Shown piece by piece: positions 1 to 6,329 of a DNA stretch of 10,948 bases. Source of the stretch: Gammaproteobacteria bacterium (GTDB lineage: Bacteria > Pseudomonadota > Gammaproteobacteria > PS1 > Pseudothioglobaceae). Both the position numbers and the translations under genes were made by a program. The notes under the pieces were generated by a model. It was not told where the DNA came from and ran no database searches. It was given only the letters and a program-made list of their open reading frames with translations. The stretch spans positions 1 to 10,948 of the forward strand of contig JAJRPY010000111.1 in NCBI GenBank assembly GCA_024280535.1, given 5' to 3'. Numbering within the stretch: position 1 is the first letter of the stretch; every line of letters begins with the position of its first letter.

Positions 1-410
<410 letters not shown>

Positions 411-557
411 AATTCTAACTATTTAGAACATTGGCAACATTTATAAATAAATGCGCTTTGCGTTCAATTTTTTTAAAAGCTGATTTTGCTTTTGTTTTGT
501 CGGAACAATCACAAATAAATGCAATTGTTTCGTGTGCACTGCACAATTTTTATTGTA

Positions 558-570
558 CGAGTGCCCACAC
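558..570 (-). promoter_or_regulatory. rrn boxC
   Basis: In reverse complement this reads GTGTGGGCACTCG, identical to the boxC segment of the E. coli rrn leader and at the same relative place, just downstream of boxA. It belongs to the leader elements linked to antitermination and 16S maturation. Confidence 0.8.
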
Positions 571-584
571 AAGTTGTTTGATAT

Positions 585-597
585 ATTGTTAAAGAGC
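585..597 (-). promoter_or_regulatory. rrn antitermination boxA
   Basis: In reverse complement this reads GCTCTTTAACAAT, the same as the E. coli rrn leader boxA core. In the RNA it is the loading site for NusB–NusE and the rest of the rRNA antitermination complex, which keeps RNA polymerase moving through the untranslated operon. It lies between the P2 promoter and the 16S gene, as expected. Confidence 0.92.
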
Positions 598-628
598 TAC
601 TGCTAAAAAGTAAATTCTTAATGCAGTA
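598..628 (-). promoter_or_regulatory. boxB-like hairpin upstream of boxA
   Basis: TACTGC at 598-603 and GCAGTA at 623-628 form a perfect 6 bp stem, which TAA/TTA pairing can extend around a small bulge. The hairpin sits directly before boxA in the transcript, the position of boxB in classical rrn leaders. The primary sequence differs from E. coli, so the assignment rests on structure and position. Confidence 0.6.
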
Positions 629-639
629 AAAAGAAAATG

Positions 640-667
640 ATTATACCGTGTTGAACTAACTTGTCAA
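640..667 (-). promoter_or_regulatory. rRNA operon promoter P2 (sigma70 type)
   Basis: On the minus strand a perfect consensus TTGACA (667-662) and a perfect consensus TATAAT (645-640) are separated by 16 bp. An AT-rich stretch just upstream (about 668-705) could act as an UP element. Transcription should start near 633 and run into the boxB/boxA leader. It is the nearer of two tandem promoters, hence the label P2. No GC-rich discriminator follows the -10 box, so stringent control of the E. coli P1 type is not evident. Confidence 0.9.
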
Positions 668-731
668 CCCTTATTTTCATTTTATTTTACAAAAAAGAAT
701 TTTCACTGTTTTGGTGCAGTAAAAGAATGGA

Positions 732-759
732 ATTATACTAAGATTTTTTAAAAGGTCAA
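732..759 (-). promoter_or_regulatory. rRNA operon promoter P1 (sigma70 type)
   Basis: On the minus strand TTGACC (759-754) and TATAAT (737-732) are 16 bp apart. An A/T-only-rich tract upstream (760-791) is a likely UP element. The -10 box lies 92 bp upstream of the P2 -10 box, giving the usual tandem rrn arrangement. The promoter lies only 33 bp past the stop codon of the rhodanese gene, so read-through from that operon would enter the rRNA leader. Confidence 0.85.
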
Positions 760-766
760 GTGTTAT

Positions 767-795
767 TTGATTAATTTTTCATATTAATTAATCAA
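767..795 (-). repeat. 10 bp inverted repeat at the operon/rrn junction
   Basis: TTGATTAATT (767-776) and AATTAATCAA (786-795) are perfect inverted repeats around a 9 nt loop. The structure contains the rhodanese stop codon (TGA, 794-792) and lies just upstream of the rrn P1 -35 box. It could be a weak transcription end signal for the gshA-to-rhodanese operon, but the stem is almost all A/T and no U-run follows, so it is not a standard intrinsic terminator. Part of it may serve as the P1 UP element. Confidence 0.45.
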
Positions 796-1253
796 GGCGC
801 TAATTTTTCCTTTGAAACCGCGCTATTAAGCCATTTATCAGCTTGATCAATATCAACAATTTGCTGCTTTTGATCAATCATTTCCATGTCATTATCATTC
901 CAGCCCTTAATACCCATCTTTAATGAGCGTACGTTTTTAAACCCCATTAATTGCATAGTTTGTGCCGCAAGCACGCTTCTGTTACCAGAACGACAAATAA
1001 GCACAATAGCTTGGTCTCTCGCTGCGGCTAATGTTGGCACGGTGTCATCGTAATTCCACACGCAAGCACCTTCTAGCACACCTCTAGGCACATGCAATGA
1101 ATTGCGTATATGCATCATCTCAAATTCATTTTGTTCACGAATATCTAATAAAATCAGATCAGGCTCTTGCTGAATTGCTGCCTCTAAATCCCAAGGAAAT
1201 ATTTCCGCTACCGACTCTAATGCCGACTCTACTAATATTTGATAATCATCCAT
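792..1253 (-). CDS. single-domain rhodanese-like sulfurtransferase
   Basis: This 153-residue protein has one rhodanese domain (about residues 18-125) and a charged C-terminal tail. The active-site loop C88-R-S-G-N-R-S94 is intact and of the six-residue sulfurtransferase type, so a persulfide on Cys88 is expected. LLDIRE (35-40) and H48 are the usual rhodanese landmarks. No signal peptide or membrane segment is seen, so it should be cytoplasmic. The start at 1253 is chosen because AAAGG precedes it at good spacing and it leaves a 25 bp gap to the regulator gene. An in-frame ATG at 1322 would add 23 basic residues and overlap the regulator by 44 bp. It is the last gene of a cluster that begins with gshA; glutathione persulfide or thiosulfate are plausible sulfur donors (inference). 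Physiological substrate unknown. Confidence 0.9.
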   Translation of the reverse strand: MDDYQILVESALESVAEIFPWDLEAAIQQEPDLILLDIREQNEFEMMHIRNSLHVPRGVLEGACVWNYDDTVPTLAAARDQAIVLICRSGNRSVLAAQTMQLMGFKNVRSLKMGIKGWNDNDMEMIDQKQQIVDIDQADKWLNSAVSKEKLAP

Positions 1254-1278
1254 AAATTTACCTTTGCGTTCTGCCCGA

Positions 1279-1908
1279 TTACTTGCAATAACCTTTTTCC
1301 GTGACCATAACTGCCACCTCAACCCTAGAAGAAAGGGATAATTTTTTAAGAATGGATTTTACATGCAACTTAACAGTACCATCTGAAATACCCAGCTTTC
1401 TGGCAATAATTTTGTTGCTATGTCCACCTGATATTTGACAAGCCACTTCTTTTTCGCGATTGGTCAATAATTCAAACGAAGGCTCGCCATCAGTCAACTC
1501 ATTTCTTAATGCTTTAGCCAATATATGGGTCATATCTTGTGCCACAACAATCGTGCCTTTAACGGTTTCATTTAAGGCATCAACCAATTCATCGGGGTCC
1601 ATATCTTTCAATAAATATCCTTGTGCGCCATATTTAAGACAATCCCGCAAGTCTGCTTCTTCGGTGCTGGTTGTCAACATCACTACTGGAGTGGTGATTT
1701 TTCGTTGCTTGATAATTTTCAGTACCTCAATACCCGACATTTGCGGCATACGCAAATCCAGAAGAATAATATCTACCGCAATGGATTCGATTTCTTCCAA
1801 ACCTTGTTCAGGCGATGAAGCAGCACTAGCAGCAATACTTTTAGACTCTAATAATGCAATAAGTCCATTTCTAAACAACGCATGGTCATCAATAATATAT
1901 ATTTTCAT
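1279..1908 (-). CDS. NarL/FixJ-family response regulator
   Basis: This 209-residue two-component regulator has an N-terminal receiver domain (1-~120) and a C-terminal LuxR-type helix-turn-helix (about 145-205). The acidic pocket is D7-D8, the phospho-acceptor is D51 in the LLDLRMP segment, the switch threonine is near T79, and K101 lies in YLLKD, so the receiver looks fully functional. The output domain carries the LTNREKEV and SDGTVKLHVKSI signatures of DNA-binding NarL-type regulators. It starts 6 bp after the kinase stop codon, preceded by a weak GAAG-type ribosome site, so it almost certainly pairs with that kinase. The receiver resembles NarL closely, but no nitrate or nitrite respiration genes are in the window, so the name narL is not assigned. 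Its DNA targets are unknown. Confidence 0.93.
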   Translation of the reverse strand: MKIYIIDDHALFRNGLIALLESKSIAASAASSPEQGLEEIESIAVDIILLDLRMPQMSGIEVLKIIKQRKITTPVVMLTTSTEEADLRDCLKYGAQGYLLKDMDPDELVDALNETVKGTIVVAQDMTHILAKALRNELTDGEPSFELLTNREKEVACQISGGHSNKIIARKLGISDGTVKLHVKSILKKLSLSSRVEVAVMVTEKGYCK

Positions 1909-1914
1909 TTTCTT

Positions 1915-3396
1915 CTATTTGGAAAAATTCACCGTAATACGCGTGCCTTCATCCGTTTCAGACTCCACTTCAATTTCTGCGCCCACTCTACGAGCGCGTT
2001 CTCTCATAATATTCATACCAATATTATTCCCCATTATCTCACTGGTATTTTGATCTTTTACAAAGCCAATCCCATCATCCTCGATTAATAGCTGAGGATA
2101 AGGCTTGGCGGTTAATAAAATTCTAACATTGCGGGCTTTGGCATGCTTGCGAATATTGGATAACGCTTCTTGAGTAATGCGCATAATTTGCATCTCAACT
2201 TCTGGGTCAACCTTAAATTTGCCCTCCACTTGTAAATAAGTGGCAATACCTTCTTCCGATTTAAAACGATTGACCAAATTTTCTAACGATACTTTGATGC
2301 CTTTAGGGTCTAACGGCACACGAAAATTACACATCAGTTCGCGCAATTCTTGATTGGCTTGGCTGATATTGGTTTGTAATAATTCAACTTGATGATAGGC
2401 ATCCAGCTGCTTGGCTTGCTTTAAAGAGTTGCCTAAAACGCTCACTTGCAATTTCAAACTATAAATGGTTTGCGCCAAAGAATCGTGAATTTCTTGAGAT
2501 AAAAATAAGCGCTCCTGAGACAATTCCATACGCTTGGTTTGCTCATCTAATGCCGATTTATCCAAGGCAATGGCAATATTTTCAGCAATAGATTCCAGTA
2601 AGGCGCGTTCATCATAAGCCAAAGACGGCTCTTGATCAAAAAACAGATTAAAAATCCCCAACGTTTTACCGTGATGGCGTAATGGAATAAAAATAGTACC
2701 CACATCAGCTTTTTTTTGCGACTGCTTACCCACACATTTTGCACAACTGTGTACGCTAAATTGCACACCCGCTTTTTCAGCCATTGCCACTTCACCACAA
2801 AAACAATCACTGCTGAGAATGTGATACACCAACCCTTGTTCGTCAATCACCCCTCGTTGTGCCACTAAATACAACTCACCATCATCAGCCAAACTTCTAG
2901 CAGCCCCCGAACTGGCACCCGTCATATTAATAAACATAGTCAAAAAATGCTCAAATAACTCCTGCGTTGAGTGTAATTGATTTAATTTAGATGAGACACT
3001 ATATAGCGTTTCCAACGAAGTAGATTTCTGGCTCAAACGCTGAATTTGCTTTTTGAGTATCCTCTCCATATCATCATACAAATGCTGGTTTTCATCAATC
3101 AAATGATTAATCGCGCTAGCAACGGGCTGAAACGTGGTTTCTTGTGTCTCATCCAAACGCACAGCTTGATTGATTTTAAACCCAGTCACCCACTGCTGTA
3201 AATCTGAAAAAGGCACCAAAAAATCTTTACGAATGGATAAATACAATCCAAAATAAATAATCAAAATCACCGCAACCAATACAATATCCGCCATATTTTT
3301 AGTGCTAATTGCCAACATAAGCTCACTTGCCAATAGCGGAGATAGCAGCACTGTTACCACAAAATATACATAAAATTTAGTCTTAATATTCATCAT
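1915..3396 (-). CDS. NarX-like sensor histidine kinase with Cys-cluster GAF domain
   Basis: This 493-residue membrane kinase has two transmembrane helices (about 9-30 and 36-54) joined by only a few residues, so it lacks the large periplasmic nitrate-binding domain and P-box of true NarX/NarQ. A HAMP-like linker and coiled coil (about 55-135) lead to a GAF-like domain (about 126-280) holding C198-x-C200 and C218-x-x-C221. The HisKA_3 region carries the phospho-acceptor H304 in EIHDSLAQ. The HATPase has N414, the EDDGIGF motif (439-445) and a G460 loop. The ATG at 3396 overlaps the mnmE stop as ATGA, implying translational coupling; a second ATG follows immediately at 3393. The cysteines suggest a metal or Fe–S centre or a thiol switch, as in redox- or oxygen-responsive relatives (inference). 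The partner is the adjacent regulator. Confidence 0.9.
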   Translation of the reverse strand: MMNIKTKFYVYFVVTVLLSPLLASELMLAISTKNMADIVLVAVILIIYFGLYLSIRKDFLVPFSDLQQWVTGFKINQAVRLDETQETTFQPVASAINHLIDENQHLYDDMERILKKQIQRLSQKSTSLETLYSVSSKLNQLHSTQELFEHFLTMFINMTGASSGAARSLADDGELYLVAQRGVIDEQGLVYHILSSDCFCGEVAMAEKAGVQFSVHSCAKCVGKQSQKKADVGTIFIPLRHHGKTLGIFNLFFDQEPSLAYDERALLESIAENIAIALDKSALDEQTKRMELSQERLFLSQEIHDSLAQTIYSLKLQVSVLGNSLKQAKQLDAYHQVELLQTNISQANQELRELMCNFRVPLDPKGIKVSLENLVNRFKSEEGIATYLQVEGKFKVDPEVEMQIMRITQEALSNIRKHAKARNVRILLTAKPYPQLLIEDDGIGFVKDQNTSEIMGNNIGMNIMRERARRVGAEIEVESETDEGTRITVNFSK

Positions 3397-4736
3397 TTAC
3401 CAATACAAAAAGCGGAAAATATTTCACCCAATAAATCATCTGACGAAAATTCACCGGTAATACTGCCCATCAACTGCCCGCCACGGCGTAAATCTTCAGC
3501 CATTAACTCAATCGCACCGCCCTCCAACTGCAACAAGGCGTTGTTAATACTATCCAGCGACCCCTCAAGCGCTATAATATGGCGTTTTCTAGCCAACACC
3601 ACGCCTTCAGCAGCACTATCAAGGCCAGCAATATCGGCTAATTCTTGCCTGAGCAAATCAACTCCTTGCCCTGCCTTTGCACACATCGACAATTGCACAC
3701 AATCACCCGCCTTACTTTTTGCAACCGACTCGCCCGTTAAATCAATTTTATTTTTAATCAATACCAACTGCTTATAAGCAACCCCTTCAGGCAACAAGGA
3801 AAAATCAGGCTTCTTGTCCTTTGCATCATACATCAGCAGCACCACATCTGCGCTTGAGATTGCCTCTTTAGCCCTTTTAATGCCTTCTTTTTCGACCACG
3901 TCCTCGCTCTCATGCAAACCGGCAGTATCCATTATATTAAGCGGCATACCATTAATATGTATGGTTTCGCGCAATACATCTCTTGTCGTGCCAGCAATAT
4001 CAGTCACAATAGCACTAGAACGCTGCGTCAACGCATTTAACAAGGAAGATTTTCCCGCATTGGGCTTACCAGCAATGGCAATAGCCAACCCCTCGCGTAA
4101 AATAGCGCCCTGTGTTGCCGAGTGCAAAATTTGCTCAATTTCACGCTTAATTGCCTGGGCTTTTGCCTTAACCTGATTCGATTGCAAAAAATCAATCTCT
4201 TCATCAGAAAAATCAATAGTTGCCTCTACAAAAATACGTAACTCAATAATTGATCTGGTCAACGCATTAACTTGTTCGGAAAAAACCCCTGATAACGACC
4301 TTAGTGCGGAACGTGAGGCTTGTTTGGAGCTGGCATCAATAATATCTGCGACCGCTTCAGCCTGAACCAAATCCATCTTGCCATTTAAAAACGCCCGCTT
4401 TGAAAATTCACCTGGTGCGGCAGCATGCGCCCCCAAGGCAATTGATGATTCCAACAAAGCACGCATCACACTAATGCCACCATGGCCTTGAAATTCCAAC
4501 ACATCCTCGCCAGTAAATGAATTAGGTGCTGGAAAAAACAAGGCAATACCCCGATCAATTTCTATTTTATGTTGGTCAAAAAATGACCCATAATGCGCAT
4601 AACGCGGTTTCGGCACAAAGCCCAACATACGCTCAGCAATGGCTCGACTCAGCGCCCCCGAAACACGCACCACGCCAATCCCTCCCTTGCCCACACTACT
4701 GGCCAATGCACAAATGGTTGTTTCGGTATGATTCAT
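3393..4736 (-). CDS. mnmE: tRNA uridine-5-carboxymethylaminomethyl synthesis GTPase MnmE
   Basis: MnmE (TrmE) is a cytoplasmic GTPase that works with MnmG (GidA) to modify C5 of the wobble uridine in certain tRNAs, giving (c)mnm5U. The protein is 447 residues, close to the usual ~454. The N-terminal formyl-THF-binding domain covers about 1-118. A helical domain with the GTPase inserted follows: G1 GKPNAGKSS (223-231), G2 TDIAGTTRD (245-253), G3 DTAG (270-273), G4 NKID (329-332). It ends with the invariant C-I-G-K (444-447), whose cysteine is needed for activity. The gene begins 3 bp after gshA and overlaps the kinase start by 4 bp. In many bacteria mnmE is near yidC/rnpA/rpmH at the origin; here it is not. 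The identification is secure. Confidence 0.98.
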   Translation of the reverse strand: MNHTETTICALASSVGKGGIGVVRVSGALSRAIAERMLGFVPKPRYAHYGSFFDQHKIEIDRGIALFFPAPNSFTGEDVLEFQGHGGISVMRALLESSIALGAHAAAPGEFSKRAFLNGKMDLVQAEAVADIIDASSKQASRSALRSLSGVFSEQVNALTRSIIELRIFVEATIDFSDEEIDFLQSNQVKAKAQAIKREIEQILHSATQGAILREGLAIAIAGKPNAGKSSLLNALTQRSSAIVTDIAGTTRDVLRETIHINGMPLNIMDTAGLHESEDVVEKEGIKRAKEAISSADVVLLMYDAKDKKPDFSLLPEGVAYKQLVLIKNKIDLTGESVAKSKAGDCVQLSMCAKAGQGVDLLRQELADIAGLDSAAEGVVLARKRHIIALEGSLDSINNALLQLEGGAIELMAEDLRRGGQLMGSITGEFSSDDLLGEIFSAFCIGK

Positions 4737-4739
4737 CTG

Positions 4740-6281
4740 CTAAACCTGCTTAAAATATTGCGCTAAATATTGATCAAAACTCATACTATCAGCGGCTTCA
4801 ATCGCTCGTTGAGCCTGACATGACTTTTGTGTCAAGCCATCTAAATAATCAAAATGCACTTGATTAATCTCACTAGATAAAAATTCTCGTCGATAGTGCT
4901 TGGCAAAGGTATTAATATCGTCAAAAAACCCTTGATTTTTATTCTGCATTCTGCTTAATGCTTGGGCAGAAGGGGTTAATGCCGGATTGTCAAAGCGTCG
5001 AACAATATCAGCCACCTCTTGTTGATAAACCTCGCCAAACAAGCCTGCACACAATTGTAATTCTGCTGTCAATGTTACCCCTAATTCAGCAATAGAATAT
5101 TCAGCCGATTGATGTCTTAACCTTAGTCCAGGTTTGCGCCCTTGATGCGCTACCAACTGATCATTATGATCAATCTCACGCTGTTCATCTGCTGAAATAG
5201 CAGGCGACTCTTGCAACAAACAAAACAACAAAAACACCTCTAAAAAATGAATTTGCGCCTCATCCAGCCCCATCGGCAATGACGGATTCACATCCAAAGA
5301 CCTTAATTCAATATAAGCAACCCCACCATTCATCAGGCTATCTAATGGCTTTTGATTTGGTTTGACAATGGGTTTAGGGCGTACAGAAGCATAATATTCA
5401 TTCTCAATTTGCAAAATATTGGTGTTTAATTGCTGATACTCTCCCTTTTTTTGAATGCCGATTTTTTCATAGTCACGACAATTTTTTGACATACCCGCTT
5501 TAAGCGCATGCACATACTGACTCAACGAATTATAATTGGCCTTAACCCCAACCTCATCTTCACGCAAATTTTGATAACCAATATCCCCCATACGCAGTGA
5601 TGTGGCATACGGCTCATACAAAGTAGAATCGTTAAACGCCACCAAAGAGTGCTGATGATAGCCCTTCAAAAATGACCGACACACCGCAGGCGAGGCGCCA
5701 AATAAATACGGAATAATCCAGCCATAACGCACCACATTACGGGTCAATGCCATATAGGCTTCATCTGTATTTTGCTCCGTGGCAGTCAATTGACAGACTT
5801 TCTCAATAAACGCTTGAGCAAACGAATAATTAAAATGAATCCCAGCAATAGCCTGCATCACACTACCATAACGATTTGCCAAACCCTGACGGTAAACAGT
5901 TTTCATCTTGCCTTGATTGCTGCTGCCGTATTGAGCAATAGGGATAAAAGTCTCACCACGAATAACGCAAGGCATACTGGCTGGCCAAAAATTCTGATCC
6001 TTAGGCAAATGGTAATACAAATAATGCTGCGTATCATGCAAAAAATCCAGTGCCAATGTTGCATTCGACAAAGGCGGGGTGACTAGCTCAAGTAACGATT
6101 CTGAAAAATCCGTGGTAATATTTGGATGTGTCAATGCACACCCTAGCGCTTTAGGGTGTGGTGCTTGCGATAAGCCGCCTTTCCGAGAAATACGCAAGCC
6201 CTCTTTTTCAATCCCCATTAAATTACCCGAAAGTAATTGCGCATGGGGTCGAAGTTGTTGAATTTTTTGCTCTATATTCAA
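4740..6281 (-). CDS. gshA: glutamate–cysteine ligase (TTG start)
   Basis: GshA ligates L-glutamate and L-cysteine with ATP, the first and rate-limiting step of glutathione synthesis. The 513-residue protein matches the proteobacterial GshA family in length (E. coli about 518). Recognisable blocks are GIEKEGLRI (23-31), LTHPNITTDFSESLLELVTP (50-69), IAGIHFNYSF (145-154), TSLRMGDIGY (227-236), IENEYYASVRP (292-302) and YIELRSLDVNP (323-333). The start codon is TTG at 6281-6279. An in-frame TAA lies only four codons upstream, and the next ATG (codon 22) would remove the lead-in to the GIEKEG block, so TTG is the best choice. No clear Shine–Dalgarno sequence precedes it. It is the first gene of the minus-strand cluster. 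gshB is not in the window. Confidence 0.96.
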   Translation of the reverse strand: MNIEQKIQQLRPHAQLLSGNLMGIEKEGLRISRKGGLSQAPHPKALGCALTHPNITTDFSESLLELVTPPLSNATLALDFLHDTQHYLYYHLPKDQNFWPASMPCVIRGETFIPIAQYGSSNQGKMKTVYRQGLANRYGSVMQAIAGIHFNYSFAQAFIEKVCQLTATEQNTDEAYMALTRNVVRYGWIIPYLFGASPAVCRSFLKGYHQHSLVAFNDSTLYEPYATSLRMGDIGYQNLREDEVGVKANYNSLSQYVHALKAGMSKNCRDYEKIGIQKKGEYQQLNTNILQIENEYYASVRPKPIVKPNQKPLDSLMNGGVAYIELRSLDVNPSLPMGLDEAQIHFLEVFLLFCLLQESPAISADEQREIDHNDQLVAHQGRKPGLRLRHQSAEYSIAELGVTLTAELQLCAGLFGEVYQQEVADIVRRFDNPALTPSAQALSRMQNKNQGFFDDINTFAKHYRREFLSSEINQVHFDYLDGLTQKSCQAQRAIEAADSMSFDQYLAQYFKQV

Positions 6282-6294
6282 AGGAATTACGAAT

Positions 6295-6313
6295 TAAAAT
6301 AAGGCTTATTTTA
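6295..6313. promoter_or_regulatory. 19 bp palindrome between divergent gshA and Nudix genes
   Basis: The 48 bp gap between gshA and the Nudix gene (6282-6329) contains TAAAATAAG-G-CTTATTTTA, a perfect inverted repeat of two 9 bp arms around one base. Each arm begins, on its own strand, with TAAAAT, a fair match to a sigma70 -10 box. The site could therefore provide back-to-back -10 elements, an operator read by one regulator for both genes, or both. No convincing -35 box is seen at 16-18 bp on either side. The palindrome is observed; its function is inferred. Confidence 0.45.
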
Positions 6314-6329
6314 CCCGTCACTGAACAAA

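Larger units (their letters stand above)
411..633 (-). other. rrn operon leader (pre-16S transcript)
   Basis: This is the transcribed spacer between the downstream rRNA promoter and the mature 16S 5' end. It holds the boxB-like hairpin, boxA and boxC described separately. After them comes an AT-rich tract with a probable hairpin: CGGAACAAT at 501-509 pairs with ATTGTTTCG at 524-532 except for one mismatch. There is also a 10 bp direct repeat (AAATAAATGC at 445-454 and 513-522) and an 11 bp palindrome (GTGCACTGCAC at 534-544). In other bacteria this region pairs with the 16S 3' flank to form the RNase III processing stem; the partner strand lies outside the window. I see no protein-coding gene in it. 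Confidence 0.85.

Noticed and set aside
843..856. TTGAT-CAAT-ATCAA, a perfect match to the FNR/Anr consensus, upstream of the rrn promoters
   Set aside because: It lies inside the rhodanese coding sequence and is dictated by the codons for Asp-Ile-Asp-Gln; it is about 84 bp upstream of the P1 -35 box, and FNR control of rRNA has no support. Most likely coincidence, unless conserved at synonymous sites.
1254..1322. Longer rhodanese reading frame starting at 1322
   Set aside because: The extra 23 residues are basic and unlike a rhodanese N terminus, they overlap the regulator's C-terminal codons by 44 bp, and the ATG at 1253 has an AAAGG ribosome site.
1460..2053. 197-codon open frame on the plus strand opposite the regulator and kinase
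   Set aside because: It is antisense to two clearly real genes with complete domain motifs; its translation is low-complexity and Ser/Ile-rich, with no recognisable domain. A shadow frame.
2547..2846. 99-codon minus-strand frame overlapping the kinase gene in another frame
   Set aside because: It lies entirely inside the GAF-encoding region of the kinase and reads as hydrophobic, Trp-rich frame-shifted sequence without homology cues.
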